From assembly GCF_006385555.1 (NCBI RefSeq), contig NZ_CP041036.1, positions 2,790,001-2,854,000 of the forward strand: a DNA stretch of 64,000 nucleotides, in the 5' to 3' direction. Each line of letters begins with the position of its first letter. Within the stretch, counting starts at the first letter, position 1. The stretch comes from Shewanella polaris (GTDB lineage: Bacteria; Pseudomonadota; Gammaproteobacteria; Enterobacterales; Shewanellaceae). The translations under genes and the position numbers were made by a program. Below are positions 19,225-29,863 of this stretch, in pieces. The notes beneath the pieces are model-generated. The model searched no databases. It was not told the origin of the DNA and saw only the letters and a list, made by a program, of their open reading frames with translations.

Positions 19225-20553
19225 TTAGAGAAACGGAGACCATGCTGGTGACTTCACCTCGCCCTGGCCGACTGGCAATCTTGCTTTAAATCTGCCATCC
19301 ATAGAAACAGCAGCTAACACTTGTTTACCTTGATGGGTTGTACCATAGATAACCATAGTGCCATTAGGAGCAACACTTGGCGATTCATCAAGTTGGGTTG
19401 ATGAAAGCACCTGCATAAAGCGTGTTGCAAGATCCATTCGGGCAATATGGAATTTACCATTCGTACGGTTTACAAAAATCATACTACGACCATCTGGGGT
19501 AATTGAACCACCGAGGTTCCATTCTCCTTCAAAAGTCATACGCGAGACTTTATTTGTATCTAAATTTACGCGATATAACTGTGGCTTCCCACCTCGTTCT
19601 GACGTAAACAAAATCGATTTACCATCTGGGAACCAAGAAGGCTCAGTATCAATTGCGTAATGTTCAGTAATGCGTCGAGCAGCTTTGGTCGCTATATCAA
19701 TGATATAAATATCTGGCTGACCGTCCTTTGACAAGGTCACTGCTAATTTTTTGCCATCTGGAGAGAATGCAGGCGCGCCATTTATCCCATCAAAACTACT
19801 CACCAAAGTACGAGTTTGACTATAAATATCCTGAACAAAAATTTCCGCTTTTCTGTTTTCAAAACTAACATAAGCTAAACGACGTCCATCTGGGGACCAC
19901 GTTGGTGACATTAACGGTTCTGGTGAACGTAATAACATTTGTTCATTGTAACCATCATAATCTGCAATCATTAGATGATAAGGTGCTTTTTGACCAGGCT
20001 TAACGACAACGTAGGCAATACGAGTTAAAAATGCACCACGAATACCAGTAAGCTTTTCATAAACAATATCACTAATACGGTGGCCATATTGTCTAAATTG
20101 ATTTGCACTGATCACTGTTTCACGGCTTTCAAGTAATAACTCGTTGTTATTCTGTGGTCCGTTACCGGCTTGGAGTTGTGCTTTAACTAAATCAATCAAC
20201 TCAAAGCTGACTAAATATTGATCGGTACCATAGGGCTTAACCGAACCAAGAACAACCGCTTCAGCCTCTACGTTAACCCAACTCTGAGCAATAAAACCAT
20301 TCACAGATGAAATAGTTGATTGTGGTAATGCACGCACATCAAGAGTTTTAAATGTACCACTGCGAGCCAAATCAGATGCGACAACATCAGAAATAGATGC
20401 CGGTGCTGGACCTTCTCCCAACCATACAAAAGGGACTACAGCGATAGGTCTTGCTACATCGACCCCTTCAGTAATCACAATATCTAACGCTGCGCGAGCG
20501 GGTGTAGTTAACACTAGTAAAGTCAGTGCTAGCCATTTAGCCAAGTTTTTCAT
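19225..20553 (-). CDS. tolB: Tol-Pal system periplasmic protein TolB
   Basis: Periplasmic partner of Pal and TolA. The signal peptide [21 protein letters not shown] is followed by the N-terminal alpha/beta domain (about 22-160). A six-bladed beta-propeller follows, with repeated WSPDG/FSPDG blade motifs ([48 protein letters not shown]). The 442 residues are close to E. coli (430). It sits between tolA and pal in the same strand. Confidence 0.97.
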   Translation of the reverse strand: MKNLAKWLALTLLVLTTPARAALDIVITEGVDVARPIAVVPFVWLGEGPAPASISDVVASDLARSGTFKTLDVRALPQSTISSVNGFIAQSWVNVEAEAVVLGSVKPYGTDQYLVSFELIDLVKAQLQAGNGPQNNNELLLESRETVISANQFRQYGHRISDIVYEKLTGIRGAFLTRIAYVVVKPGQKAPYHLMIADYDGYNEQMLLRSPEPLMSPTWSPDGRRLAYVSFENRKAEIFVQDIYSQTRTLVSSFDGINGAPAFSPDGKKLAVTLSKDGQPDIYIIDIATKAARRITEHYAIDTEPSWFPDGKSILFTSERGGKPQLYRVNLDTNKVSRMTFEGEWNLGGSITPDGRSMIFVNRTNGKFHIARMDLATRFMQVLSSTQLDESPSVAPNGTMVIYGTTHQGKQVLAAVSMDGRFKARLPVGQGEVKSPAWSPFL

Positions 20554-20595
20554 GCGACTCCTTTAACTCAATTCCATCATAGAATACGATTGATA

Positions 20596-21558
20596 TTAAT
20601 TAAATTCCGGTGAAACGGTTAAATTAATTTCTTTTAATTGTTGATATACAGCAGGTTCTTGCGATACAGGTAAACGTCCCGCTTTATTTATTGACGCTTT
20701 AGCTGCACGACAAACAACCTGATCACCATCCAATGTTTGGCTGCTTGTGACAAATCCGTCTGGTGCTAAGCGAATAAACACCCGGCAACTCTTACCTCTC
20801 ATGGATTCATCTACCACCAAGTTACGTTGAATTGTGGCGATAATCATTGCTTTATATTTCTCTACCTCAGATAAAACTTGTTTATTGCGCGTTTTAGATA
20901 GCGAGTCTTGTTCTGCAGCCATTGCTTCAGCCATCTCACGCTCTTGACGTGCCTTGGCATCAGCTTCGGCTTTACGTTTACGCTCAGCATCTTCTTTACG
21001 TTTACGTTCATCATCAGCACGCTGACGCTCTTCTTGTGCTTTTTTAGCCGCGGCTTCTTCCTGCTTACGTTTTTCAGATGCTTGTTTAGCGGCATCTTCT
21101 GCTACTTTTTGTTCCTGTTCTTTCTGCTTACGCACCACTTCAGCTTTATCTGCTCGGTCTTTTTCTAACAGTTGTTTTGCTTGAGCGGCTTTAGCAGCAT
21201 CATTAGCCTTTTGAGTTTCCTGCTCTTTTTGTTTGCGCTGGATCTCTAAGGTTTTAATTTTTTCTTGTTCGCGCTCACGATTTCGACGAGCTTCTAATGC
21301 TTTACGTTCTAACTCAGCTTGACGGGCTTTTTCTTGCTTAGCCACATCTTGTTTTTGTTTCTTTAATTGCTCAACTCTTTCATTAACTTTCTGTTGATCA
21401 ATCACAATAGCTTTTACAGCCGGCGCACTTGCCGCTGCCGTTTGCATTTGTTTGGGCTTATCCTCAAAACTGATGCCTAAAGCAAGAATGACAATAAACC
21501 CAATATGGATACCAGCAGAAATAGCAACGGGTAAGGTTAAATCTGATTTTCCAGCCAC
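20596..21558 (-). CDS. tolA: TolA, inner-membrane bridge of the Tol-Pal system
   Basis: A 320-residue protein with one N-terminal membrane helix (about 9-27, LPVAISAGIHIGFIVILALGI), then a long Lys/Glu/Ala/Gln helical domain (about 55-230) that spans the periplasm. The C-terminal globular domain (about 230-320, YKAMIIATIQRNLV... RVFIRLAPDGFV) contacts TolB and Pal. The start is GTG at 21558, adjacent to the tolR stop and with AGGAGAAATAG upstream. E. coli TolA is longer (421); this helical domain is shorter. Confidence 0.95.
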   Translation of the reverse strand: MAGKSDLTLPVAISAGIHIGFIVILALGISFEDKPKQMQTAAASAPAVKAIVIDQQKVNERVEQLKKQKQDVAKQEKARQAELERKALEARRNREREQEKIKTLEIQRKQKEQETQKANDAAKAAQAKQLLEKDRADKAEVVRKQKEQEQKVAEDAAKQASEKRKQEEAAAKKAQEERQRADDERKRKEDAERKRKAEADAKARQEREMAEAMAAEQDSLSKTRNKQVLSEVEKYKAMIIATIQRNLVVDESMRGKSCRVFIRLAPDGFVTSSQTLDGDQVVCRAAKASINKAGRLPVSQEPAVYQQLKEINLTVSPEFN

Positions 21559-21987
21559 CTATTTCTCCTTTGGTGAATCGGTCATTAGCCCTACAGCCGG
21601 TACTCCAGCACCTTGCAAGCTAATCATTAGTTGAATAACACTTTCATAAGGAATAGTGCGGTCGGCTTTTACAACCACAGGCCTTAATGGCTCAAGTTGA
21701 ATTAATGCTCCAACTTCAGTCGATACCTGCTCTAAGTCCATAGCATCTGAATTAGAACTACTGCCGATATTCAAAAAATATTGTCCCGCTGCATCAATGG
21801 ATGCCACTATCGGAGGCTTACTATCAGGAGGTAACGATTCCGCATTACCTTGAGGTAATTCCACTTTTACCCCTTGCGATACAATAGGCGCTGTCACCAT
21901 AAAAATAATCAACAACACCAACATAACATCGATATAAGGTACCACGTTGATTTCAGCAACTGGACGACGACGTTTACGCTGATACAT
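21559..21987 (-). CDS. tolR: TolR, proton-channel subunit of the Tol-Pal motor
   Basis: An ExbD/TolR family protein, 142 residues, with a single membrane helix near 17-37 carrying the proton-channel Asp in VPYIDVMLVLLIIFMV. The periplasmic domain follows (VELPQG..., VKADRTIPYESVIQLM). It uses proton flow with TolQ to energise TolA. Its start and the tolQ stop share a base, suggesting translational coupling. Confidence 0.97.
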   Translation of the reverse strand: MYQRKRRRPVAEINVVPYIDVMLVLLIIFMVTAPIVSQGVKVELPQGNAESLPPDSKPPIVASIDAAGQYFLNIGSSSNSDAMDLEQVSTEVGALIQLEPLRPVVVKADRTIPYESVIQLMISLQGAGVPAVGLMTDSPKEK

Positions 21988-22676
21988 TAAACAGCTTCCT
22001 TCTCGCTATATGCTTGACGTTGCAATATGTTTGAGAATTCTTCCATAAAGTTAGCATAAGTCATTTCAATTTTATCAACTTGCGTTGTAAAACGGTTATA
22101 ACCAATCACGGCTGGAATAGCAGCAAACAAGCCCATTGCCGTTGCAATCAATGCTTCGGCAATACCTGGTGCAACCATAGCCAATGTGGCATTTTCTACA
22201 GCACCAAGTGCAATAAAGGAATTCATAATCCCCCATACAGTACCAAATAAACCAATATAAGGACTAGTGGACCCAATGGTTGCTAATAGTGGCAAATGAT
22301 TATCAAGTTTTTCCATTTCACGCGACAAACTTACTCGCATCGCTCGAGTGGTGCCATCCATAACGGCTTCAGGGGCTTTACTGTTTACTTTACTCAACCG
22401 AGTATATTCTTTAAAACCAGCGACAAACATTGATTCCAAGCCCGAGATAGCACTGCCACGAGCAATCAATTCTTTGTAAAGACGGTTTAAATCAACACCA
22501 GACCAAAACGTATCTTCAAAACGTAATGACTTCACTCTTGCGGAGTTTAATAATTTGTTGCGTTGAATAATCACAGCCCATGAGGCAATCGATAACCCCA
22601 ATAAGGTCAGCATAACTAACTTTACTAATACACTGGCTTCTAAAAACAAGCCAATAAATGAAATTTCAGCGTGCAC
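21987..22676 (-). CDS. tolQ: TolQ, proton-channel subunit of the Tol-Pal motor
   Basis: An ExbB/TolQ/MotA family protein of 229 residues with three membrane helices (about 15-38, 130-160, 170-195), including the conserved [22 protein letters not shown]. The frame extends to a TTG at 22694, but AGGAG lies 7 bases before the GTG at 22676, which gives the family length (E. coli 230). The start overlaps the ybgC end by 11 bases and its ribosome site lies inside ybgC. Confidence 0.96.
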   Translation of the reverse strand: MHAEISFIGLFLEASVLVKLVMLTLLGLSIASWAVIIQRNKLLNSARVKSLRFEDTFWSGVDLNRLYKELIARGSAISGLESMFVAGFKEYTRLSKVNSKAPEAVMDGTTRAMRVSLSREMEKLDNHLPLLATIGSTSPYIGLFGTVWGIMNSFIALGAVENATLAMVAPGIAEALIATAMGLFAAIPAVIGYNRFTTQVDKIEMTYANFMEEFSNILQRQAYSEKEAV

Positions 22677-23064
22677 TGTCAAACTCCTGAACAATATTTA
22701 GGGGGATAGCGCGGGGACGCATACGTGATAAAGATATACACGCGACAACCACTGTCGCTTCACAATAGCAATCACCTTGATAATCAACTAGGCGCTGGTG
22801 AAACACCAACGACACTTTTTTTAATTCTATAACCTTGGATTCAATCAATAAGTCTTGTTCAAATTTTGCCGCTTTACGAAAATCTATATCAACGTGTTTA
22901 ACGACAAAAGCAATATCTTCTGCCAACAGTTCAGCTTGGCGAATACCCATGGATTTTAACCATTGGGTTCTGGCCCGTTCAAAAAAATTTAAGTAATTCG
23001 AATGGTACACAACACCACCGGCATCGGTATCTTCGTAATAGACTGAAATAGGCCAAACAAACAT
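22666..23064 (-). CDS. ybgC: Acyl-CoA thioesterase YbgC, Tol-Pal associated
   Basis: A hot-dog fold 4-hydroxybenzoyl-CoA-type thioesterase of 132 residues. The catalytic motif [25 protein letters not shown] sits near the N-terminus. In E. coli it hydrolyses short acyl-CoA and associates with phospholipid enzymes. It is the first gene of ybgC-tolQRAB-pal-cpoB and overlaps tolQ. The operon promoter must lie in the long gene-free region upstream. Confidence 0.95.
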   Translation of the reverse strand: MFVWPISVYYEDTDAGGVVYHSNYLNFFERARTQWLKSMGIRQAELLAEDIAFVVKHVDIDFRKAAKFEQDLLIESKVIELKKVSLVFHQRLVDYQGDCYCEATVVVACISLSRMRPRAIPLNIVQEFDSAR

Positions 23065-24014
23065 AATTTGAACATCAATTTTTTGGTTGTAAAAGTTGGC
23101 TTACTATACCTAGTACCATCACGCTTGTGAATAATGCACCAAGTGAAAAATAGACTTTATTTTGCTCAAAATGCGCTAAAACACTCGAAAAACCTCAATA
23201 ACGGTAATAGATGAAGCTTTATTAATGTATTTCCCCAAAAGATTAACAATCTGTTGAACAAGATACGCTACACCACGTTAACTAATTTTGGTTGATAGCA
23301 CCTTATTATTGAATCGACTTAACATTAATAGGACACTATAAATGAAGGCATTTGAAGGAGCATAACAGGCAGATAATAAATCAACTTAATATTACCTTTA
23401 TTAGTAACTGCCATCAATTATTGGCATTTCTCTCTGCTAGGTACGCTGATATGTTTTCCAAAAGAGTTTTCAACTGAAATGTCTAGCGCGGTATTAAACA
23501 AGCTAAGATGCCTGCAATGTTTTAAGGCAACCAAACAGTATCAAGATATCAGTAAGCAACAAATATTTTCTTTAAAACAGAGGCCAGACATTTTTAGTCC
23601 ACAATAATTGATCACCAAAGACAATTACCTATCCATTCTTGATGAGAGATCATTTAACCAATGACGACAACTCATAGGTTATCCCAAGGCAGGTATACTT
23701 AACTCATATTCAGCCAAGCATTAACGCAAAACCTATCAAACATCAAGTCAAGATGATAAACAGTCATCCAATAATTGATAATAATACTGGAGCTTAAATA
23801 AAATAACGAATCAATAAATTTACCTAATCACCCTGAGCATGATGTGCCATTTGTTAAATAATATTGTTACACCTTTAACTAATCCGAATAGTTATGCAGA
23901 GAATATAGATAACAAACCGAAAACCAATGAGATAGACAACTAAATTGAAAGATATATATTGAAATAACCATTAATTCATTAGTTTTTATAATGCTAAATG
24001 GTATTTTTTTTCGT
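23065..24014. other. Gene-free region upstream of ybgC
   Basis: An AT-rich stretch of 950 bases with frequent stops in all frames; no frame over about 30 codons has a ribosome site. The tol-pal promoter should be near its left end. I looked for a broken gene and found no recognisable protein segment. Confidence 0.5.
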
Positions 24015-24043
24015 TTGTCACATTAGTATATTCATTCTATTAT
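24015..24043 (+). promoter_or_regulatory. Sigma-70 promoter of candidate small RNA
   Basis: -35 TTGTCA (24015-24020), exact 17-base spacer, -10 TATTAT (24038-24043). Transcription is predicted to begin near 24048-24051, where a long hairpin starts. Confidence 0.65.
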
Positions 24044-24049
24044 TACCTT

Positions 24050-24206
24050 GTTTTCAGGACACGTCTGATTCAGATGTTGAAAACAAAGAACTCTACACTG
24101 ATGTAACCAAATACCTCAGTTAAACCCAGTTCTTATGCTTGACTTCCTTCCTTAAATTTGTTGATTGCAAATTATTTAGCCCACTTGGATTAAGTGGGTT
24201 TTTTTT
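24050..24206 (+). ncRNA. Candidate small regulatory RNA, about 157 nt
   Basis: Bounded by a good promoter and a strong terminator, with no ORF inside. Predicted structure: hairpin 1, TTGTTTTCA (24048-24056) with TGAAAACAA (24078-24086) enclosing a second stem ACGTCTGA/TCAGATGT (24061-24077). Hairpin 2, AAGAACT (24086-24092) with AGTTCTT (24128-24134) enclosing ACTGA/TCAGT. Hairpin 3, AAATTTG with CAAATT near 24154-24172. The last is the terminator stem. The loop of hairpin 2, TGTAACCAAATACC, is the longest unpaired stretch and a possible seed. It does not match any sRNA family I can recall. It lies between ybgC and motY, both on the opposite strand. Confidence 0.6.
24180..24206 (+). terminator. 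Rho-independent terminator of the candidate sRNA
   Basis: CCCACTT, loop GGATT, AAGTGGG, then eight T. No protein gene on this strand ends upstream, so it implies a non-coding transcript. Confidence 0.85.
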
Positions 24207-24670
24207 ATCCTTTTTTGCAAAAATATCACTCATATTACCTATTTGAGCAATTACTAAAACGTTTTGAGTTTTTTCAATTCAAACTTCATCAGTGTAAAGG
24301 TCCTAAGTGTATTTAGATTACTCAACGTAGTAATCTAAAGGTGCAAGTAACTGACATTAATTGAGCTTCAAAACTGATTATGCCAAGCAAGAATCATTAA
24401 ACATAGATTCTAATGGGCAAAGTCATTACTTGAATTATGCAAAGTACTGATGAATTGATGAATAATAGCATCTAGTGGATATGCCATCATCTCAATATTG
24501 GAGCCTAAATTCGGGCATCTCGAAGTGAGATTTTTATGCTGGTGTTCAACAATCATATTTTTATATTAACAATTACCTCAACAACAATTGTTACAAAACG
24601 AATAACTTTATTGTATAAAAGAAATTTAATATTGTATTTTACTAGCAGAAACTAAAAAGCTGAAATAGCA
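24207..24670. other. Gene-free region between the sRNA and motY
   Basis: Contains one perfect 10-bp inverted repeat, TTAGATTACT (24313-24322) and AGTAATCTAA (24329-24338), with a 6-base loop and no T-run, and a short stem ATCTC/GAGAT followed by T's near 24514-24532. Otherwise no feature is visible. Confidence 0.4.
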
Positions 24671-25540
24671 TTATATAGGTTTAGTTATTTTAATAACAAC
24701 ACGACGGTTCACTTGTCGGTCTTCAGCAAGATCATTACCCGTAACATGACGTTTTTCACCATGACCGGCTGAATGGATACGATCTTTGGGGATACCGCTA
24801 GCAATTAAAATGTCTTTGATAGAATCAGCGCGTTTATCCGACACTCTTTGGTTAACTGAGCGTCCTCCATAACTGTCTGTATAAGCATCAATAAATACAA
24901 GTTCAACCTCTGGATCAAAAGACAAGTAACGTTGCACTTTTTGTAATTGTTGCGTAGATGAACGAGTAAGGTCAACCCCACCTTCTTGATAATTCAATAC
25001 AGTAAACGCAATATCATCAAAACTGTAAGGTAATAAATTAGCTAAACAAGCACGAAACTGACGGTATTTACCGCCAAAATTGGCCGAAGATAACCCTACT
25101 GCAATCTTAGAATTGTGGTTATACCAATCCGCATAATAAAACGTCGGTTCCATTCCTTGACTCAACTCACTCAACATCGACCAAGCTGCTTTTTTAGGCA
25201 CTTCACCATTAAATTGCTTATTGTAAGTCAGCTGTGTGATCTCTTTGGAATTGTGACCAGGACGCCAACTAGGAGCTCGGCTAATTAATGTCGCTTTGGT
25301 GACAGAATCAGGCTTAAGCCACATATCTAAAGTGAAATTTAAATTCAAATTTTTACCAGCTCTACTCGTAAATATCGCCCGACCATAATCCGGAATATCA
25401 TGTTCAAGACGACACTCAATTGGATTATTCTCACCAATACGCCAAGCTGAGTTTTCAAGTGACGCAACGTAATACCTCAAATCAGCATGAGCTGTTGAGC
25501 AAAGACACAAACTTGCGAGGACCATCAGTTTTCGCCACAT
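24671..25540 (-). CDS. motY: MotY, T-ring protein of the sodium-driven polar flagellar motor
   Basis: A 289-residue periplasmic protein. The signal peptide MWRKLMVLASLCLCSTAHA is followed by a MotY N-terminal domain (about 20-150), which anchors the stator to the basal body. A C-terminal OmpA-like peptidoglycan-binding domain (about 170-285) contains VFIDAYTDSYGGRSVNQRVSDKRADSIKDIL. In Vibrio, MotX and MotY form the T ring needed for PomAB stators. The neighbouring rnt gene is also found next to motY in related marine gammaproteobacteria. Monocistronic, divergent from rnt. Confidence 0.88.
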   Translation of the reverse strand: MWRKLMVLASLCLCSTAHADLRYYVASLENSAWRIGENNPIECRLEHDIPDYGRAIFTSRAGKNLNLNFTLDMWLKPDSVTKATLISRAPSWRPGHNSKEITQLTYNKQFNGEVPKKAAWSMLSELSQGMEPTFYYADWYNHNSKIAVGLSSANFGGKYRQFRACLANLLPYSFDDIAFTVLNYQEGGVDLTRSSTQQLQKVQRYLSFDPEVELVFIDAYTDSYGGRSVNQRVSDKRADSIKDILIASGIPKDRIHSAGHGEKRHVTGNDLAEDRQVNRRVVIKITKPI

Positions 25541-25727
25541 AAAACTACCCTTTATACCTGATTACCTTTTTACTATCGGCTACAAAGTCTGTTACTTTAG
25601 TAAACAATCATGCTTAATCGAGGATAAAAATCACAATCAGACATGACACTGCGCTTGAGTTTGCGCATAATACTCGGCTTACATCATTTGCACCGATAAA
25701 TGATAGCTATTGAGGATAAAGACTGTA

Positions 25728-26393
25728 ATGACTGATATTTGCGACGCTAACAAGTTTAAACACCGCTTCCGTGGTTATTTTCCTGTTGTTATCGATGTCG
25801 AAACTGCGGGTTTTAATGCCAATACAGACGCATTGCTTGAAATTGCCGTCAGCTTATTAAAAATGAATAGTGATGGGGTCATTAAACTTGATAGAACCCT
25901 CCATTTTAATATTGAGCCTTTCGAGGGTGCGAACTTAGAACCTGAATCTTTAGCATTTAATGGTATAGATCCAACAAACCCACTTCGTGGTGCTGTAGAC
26001 GAGAAAGTCGCTTTTTTAGACATTTTTAAAGAAGTAAAAAAAGCCCAAAAAGCTGCAGATTGTCATCGCAGTATCATTGTCGCGCACAATGCCGCTTTTG
26101 ATTTAGGTTTTGTTAATAAGGCTATTGAACGAAATAGTTTAAAACGTTCTCCTTTTCATCCTTTTGCTAGCTTTGATACCGCAACTCTCGCCGGACTTGC
26201 TATTGGTCACACCGTCCTAGCTAAAGCCTGTAAAATGGCTGGGATCGATTTCGATAATAAAGAAGCACATTCTGCATTGTATGATACCGAACGCACTGCA
26301 GAATTATTTTGCTACATTGTAAACCGTTGGAAAGCCTTAGGTGGATGGCCATTGGCGGCTGTAGAAGATGATAGCGACTCAGCAAGCGAATAA
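25728..26393 (+). CDS. rnt: Ribonuclease T
   Basis: A DEDDh 3'-5' exoribonuclease that trims tRNA and other stable-RNA 3' ends. Exo motifs: [10 protein letters not shown] (I), [13 protein letters not shown] (II) and [14 protein letters not shown] (III with the catalytic His). The ATG at 25728 gives 221 residues with GAGG upstream; a TTG at 25710 would start inside that ribosome site. E. coli RNase T is 215. The gene shares the window with two tRNA loci, though nothing links them directly. Confidence 0.95.
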   Translation: MTDICDANKFKHRFRGYFPVVIDVETAGFNANTDALLEIAVSLLKMNSDGVIKLDRTLHFNIEPFEGANLEPESLAFNGIDPTNPLRGAVDEKVAFLDIFKEVKKAQKAADCHRSIIVAHNAAFDLGFVNKAIERNSLKRSPFHPFASFDTATLAGLAIGHTVLAKACKMAGIDFDNKEAHSALYDTERTAELFCYIVNRWKALGGWPLAAVEDDSDSASE

Positions 26394-26470
26394 TGGATAC
26401 TAATCTTTTTATTATCTCATGCCATTCATCTACAGCGAGCTCTCGATAAAAAACATTAATTTCACCCAAT

Positions 26471-26497
26471 AAAAAAGCTGCCGAAGCAGCTTTTTTT
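26471..26497. terminator. Bidirectional terminator between rnt and the peroxiredoxin gene
   Basis: AGCTGC, loop CGAA, GCAGCT, flanked by six A and seven T. CGAA is a stable tetraloop. Confidence 0.9.
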
Positions 26498-26514
26498 AAT
26501 TCTAATCAGCAAAA

Positions 26515-27120
26515 TTATAGTTTAGCTGAGTTGTCTTTTAGATATGCAGCAACACCTTCAGTGCTAGCAGTCATGCCTTTTTCGCCTTTTGACCAGCCAG
26601 CTGGGCAAACTTCACCGTGTTCTTCATGGAACTGAAGTGCATCAATCATACGGATCATTTCGTCAACGTTACGGCCTAATGGTAAATCGTTAACCACTTG
26701 GTGACGAACTTGGCCTTCTTTGTCCACTAAGAAAGAACCACGGAAAGCAACACCCGCTTCTGGATGCTCAACGTCATATGCTTTACAAATCTCATGTTTA
26801 ACGTCAGCAACTAGAGTGTACTTAACTTGACCAATACCACCCTTGTCTACTGGAGTGTTACGCCATGCATTATGAGTGAACTGTGAATCAATAGAAACAC
26901 CAATCACTTCAACACCACGCTTAGTGAACTCTTCCATGCGGTGATCAAAAGCAATTAGCTCTGATGGGCATACAAAAGTAAAATCAAGTGGGTAGAAGAA
27001 AATAACTGCAGGCTTACCTTTAATTGCGGTAGCAAGGTTAAATGTGTCAACAATTTCGCCAGAACCAAGAACGGCTGCGGCTGTAAAATCTGGGGCTGGA
27101 CGGCCTACTAATACGCTCAT
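26515..27120 (-). CDS. Typical 2-Cys peroxiredoxin (AhpC/Prx1 group)
   Basis: Reduces hydrogen peroxide and organic peroxides using thioredoxin or AhpF-type reductants. The peroxidatic Cys is C51 in FYPLDFTFVCPSE. The resolving Cys is in GEVCPAGW near 172. A GGIG segment stands where sensitivity-conferring GGLG loops occur, but the C-terminus has AYL rather than YF, so sensitivity to overoxidation is not clear. Length 201. Monocistronic, with TGGAGATAGATA before the ATG. No OxyR site could be assigned upstream. Confidence 0.92.
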   Translation of the reverse strand: MSVLVGRPAPDFTAAAVLGSGEIVDTFNLATAIKGKPAVIFFYPLDFTFVCPSELIAFDHRMEEFTKRGVEVIGVSIDSQFTHNAWRNTPVDKGGIGQVKYTLVADVKHEICKAYDVEHPEAGVAFRGSFLVDKEGQVRHQVVNDLPLGRNVDEMIRMIDALQFHEEHGEVCPAGWSKGEKGMTASTEGVAAYLKDNSAKL

Positions 27121-27602
27121 TATCTATCTCCATTTAATGGCTTAAACACTCAACAACGGAATTATTTCATGGCTAGTTTGATGAGTAACTGTGATCAACT
27201 TAGCAATTCATTATACCGTTGGGACTTATATCAGTCGTATACCATACATCTAAATTAGCTGACTTATAAGTTATTTCAGATGAAAATTGGTTTACCTGCT
27301 GAAAAATAAAACATACAGACTCACTAATATAAAATTACTCTATGACAAATTAATTATCGAAAAATAAAATGTGGCTTTTTAACGTAAGATGAGAACCCAA
27401 TATAACAATCAAATCTGATTTCAGTTATCCATGACTCAAGCGTAAAGTACTCTCAATATTGTTTACATCACATTTTTCGAGTAATTCTGACGAAGAAACC
27501 CGCCAAAACAAGCATCAACAACGAAAAAATGCATCTAGGCTGGACAAATAGAGGTGAGACAGTCAAGAATACCCGCCTCACTTACTTTTATGAATTATAA
27601 TT
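27121..27602. other. Divergent intergenic region, peroxiredoxin gene to transporter gene
   Basis: 482 AT-rich bases that should hold two divergent promoters. A weak stem GTGAG/CTCAC lies near 27553-27580, just before the transporter start. I see no gene or strong repeat. Confidence 0.4.
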
Positions 27603-28925
27603 ATGAATGCGGTTGTTATCGCGGTTTGCTTAATGTTGTTTTTAAGCTTTATTCGAATTAACGTTGTAGTGGCATTAACAATTAGTGCAGTGGCGGCAGG
27701 TTTAGTCGGTGGATTAGATATTCATCAAACAATCGCAGCCTTTAACGACGGCCTCGGTGGCGGTGCTCAAATCGCATTAAGTTATGCATTACTTGGCGCA
27801 TTTGCTGCTGCGTTGTCGCATTCAGGCTTAACAACATTAATTTCTCACTTTATTATAAAAAAGCTCGGTAAAGAACCCAATAGCAGTAATACTATCGTTG
27901 TGCGATGGTTATTATTAGCCACAATATTATTAATGGCAGTTTCATCGCAGAATATTTTGCCTATTCATATCGCCTTTATCCCTATTCTTATTCCACCGTT
28001 ATTGCATGTCATTTCCAAACTGCATATAGACCGCCGCCTTATAGCTTGCATTATCACATTTGGTTTGGTGACCACGTATATGATATTGCCTATCGGTTTT
28101 GGTGGGATTTTTCTTAATGACATTTTGTTGGCAAATTTGAACACCAATGGGTTAAATGCGATAGCTGAACAAATTCCCAAAGCAATGTTATTACCCGCTA
28201 CAGGCATGGTTGTAGGTTTACTTACCGCTATATTTATTAGTTATCGTAAACCTAGACAATATTTGATCGAACAACCTGTGCTCAATGATGATGTATCAAT
28301 CACGATCAGCCGTAAAAGCTTGTTGGTTTCACTTTCGGCAATTGTGGTCACTTTAGTGGTTCAGTTACAAACCGACTCAATGATATTTGGCGCCTTAAGT
28401 GGGTTTGTTATTTTCCGTTTTTCAGGGATCATTAAACATGACGTAAGTAAAGATCTGTTTAATCAAGGCGTGCTTATGATGGCCAATATTGGTTTTATTA
28501 TGATTGCAGCGGCAGGTTTTGCTGCTGTAGTAAAATCAACAGGGGAAGTGGGAACACTGGTGACCTCTTTAGGCGACATCATAGGTGACAACAAAGCGTT
28601 AGCCGCGTTATTGATGCTAATTGTTGGGTTATTAATTACCATGGGAATTGGATCTTCGTTCTCAACGATTCCAATTATCGCTACCATTTATGTGCCGTTA
28701 GCACTTAGCTTTGGTTTTTCTCCCGCGGCTACAATTGCGTTAGTGGGAACTGCTGCGGCGCTTGGTGATGCTGGTTCACCTGCATCAGATTCAACATTAG
28801 GCCCCACTGCCGGTCTTAATGCGGATGGTCAACATGACCATATTCGCGACAGTGTGATCCCAACCTTTATTCATTACAACATTCCTTTACTGATATTCGG
28901 TTGGATTGCGGCTATGGTGTTGTAA
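27603..28925 (+). CDS. NhaC/YuiF-family membrane transporter (putative Na+/H+ antiporter or amino-acid transporter)
   Basis: A 440-residue inner-membrane protein with about 11-12 hydrophobic helices, starting [25 protein letters not shown]. The segments [43 protein letters not shown] and [27 protein letters not shown] fit the ion-transporter superfamily group annotated as Na+/H+ antiporter or histidine transporter YuiF. The conserved [15 protein letters not shown] loop is the strongest signature. The substrate cannot be told from sequence. It is monocistronic, convergent with upp across a strong terminator. Confidence 0.8.
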   Translation: MNAVVIAVCLMLFLSFIRINVVVALTISAVAAGLVGGLDIHQTIAAFNDGLGGGAQIALSYALLGAFAAALSHSGLTTLISHFIIKKLGKEPNSSNTIVVRWLLLATILLMAVSSQNILPIHIAFIPILIPPLLHVISKLHIDRRLIACIITFGLVTTYMILPIGFGGIFLNDILLANLNTNGLNAIAEQIPKAMLLPATGMVVGLLTAIFISYRKPRQYLIEQPVLNDDVSITISRKSLLVSLSAIVVTLVVQLQTDSMIFGALSGFVIFRFSGIIKHDVSKDLFNQGVLMMANIGFIMIAAAGFAAVVKSTGEVGTLVTSLGDIIGDNKALAALLMLIVGLLITMGIGSSFSTIPIIATIYVPLALSFGFSPAATIALVGTAAALGDAGSPASDSTLGPTAGLNADGQHDHIRDSVIPTFIHYNIPLLIFGWIAAMVL

Positions 28926-28940
28926 TCATGATACAGATAT

Positions 28941-28971
28941 AAAAATGGGAGCCAATTGGCTCCCATTTTTA
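28941..28971. terminator. Bidirectional terminator between transporter gene and upp
   Basis: Perfect palindrome ATGGGAGCC-AATT-GGCTCCCAT flanked by five A and five T. Confidence 0.9.
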
Positions 28972-28995
28972 TATTCAAATAATTACGTTATAGCA

Positions 28996-29622
28996 TTATT
29001 TAGTACCAAATATTTTGTCACCTGCATCACCTAAACCAGGCAAGATATAACCTTGCTCGTTTAAGCAATCATCAATTGCTGCTGTGTATAATTCAATATC
29101 AGGATGTGCAAGCTCAAGAGCTTTAATACCTTCCGGTGCAGCAACTAACACTAGCGCTTTAATTGAACTACAACCGCGCTTCTTCAACAAATCAATAGTC
29201 GCAATCATTGAACCACCAGTAGCTAACATTGGATCAACAACTAAAGCGATACGCTCTTCAACATTACTGACTATTTTTTCGAAATAAGGTATAGGCTGAA
29301 GCGTTTCTTCATCACGATATATACCGACAACAGAAATACGCGCACTAGGGAGATGCTCAAGAACACCATCCATCATGCCTAAACCCGCACGTAAAATAGG
29401 CACTACAGTGACTTTTTTACCTTTAAGTTGTTCGATGGTAACAGGGCCATTCCAGCCTTCAATTGTTACCGTTTCCGTTTCAAAATCAGCTGTCGCTTCA
29501 TAGGTTAATAAACTGCCAACTTCAGTGGCAAGTTCGCGAAATCGTTTGGTGCTGATATCCGCTTCACGCATTAAACCGACTTTATGACGAACCAGAGGAT
29601 GTTTTACTTCAACGACTTTCAT
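28996..29622 (-). CDS. upp: Uracil phosphoribosyltransferase
   Basis: Salvages uracil to UMP using PRPP. The 208 residues match E. coli Upp along their length. The PRPP-binding loop is [17 protein letters not shown], the uracil-site region is near the C-terminus ([18 protein letters not shown]), and the early [14 protein letters not shown] is present. AGGAGAAAT precedes the ATG. It is divergent from purM; purine and pyrimidine genes often sit together this way. Confidence 0.97.
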   Translation of the reverse strand: MKVVEVKHPLVRHKVGLMREADISTKRFRELATEVGSLLTYEATADFETETVTIEGWNGPVTIEQLKGKKVTVVPILRAGLGMMDGVLEHLPSARISVVGIYRDEETLQPIPYFEKIVSNVEERIALVVDPMLATGGSMIATIDLLKKRGCSSIKALVLVAAPEGIKALELAHPDIELYTAAIDDCLNEQGYILPGLGDAGDKIFGTK

Positions 29623-29863
29623 TTATTTCTCCTAGATTTCTGACTATTTCAGGCAAATTTGACAAATGTTAGTCGATTTATCCTCTGTATAAAACATAAA
29701 GTTTCAAAATTGCAGTAAATCGTGACCTAAACCAATAAAAAATAGACGATTCATCGTTTTCTTTATGGGATAAAGTAAAAACATGACTTTCGACGAGCAA
29801 CACAAACTGGTAGAATATCGGCGCATAAAATTCCATAAAACGATGTACCCTAGAGGATCCTCC

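Noticed and set aside
20908..21168. Phe/Leu-rich plus-strand frame in the tolA region
   Set aside because: It is the complement of the Lys/Glu-rich helical part of tolA; the hydrophobicity is a by-product of the codons on the other strand.
23065..24014. Possible broken gene upstream of ybgC
   Set aside because: All frames were scanned by eye for recognisable motifs or long interrupted frames. None was found, so it is described as gene-free.
29783..29863. 27-codon N-terminal extension of purM from an upstream ATG
   Set aside because: The extension has no family match, whereas the GTG at 29864 gives the exact family length and has a ribosome site. The upstream segment looks like promoter sequence.
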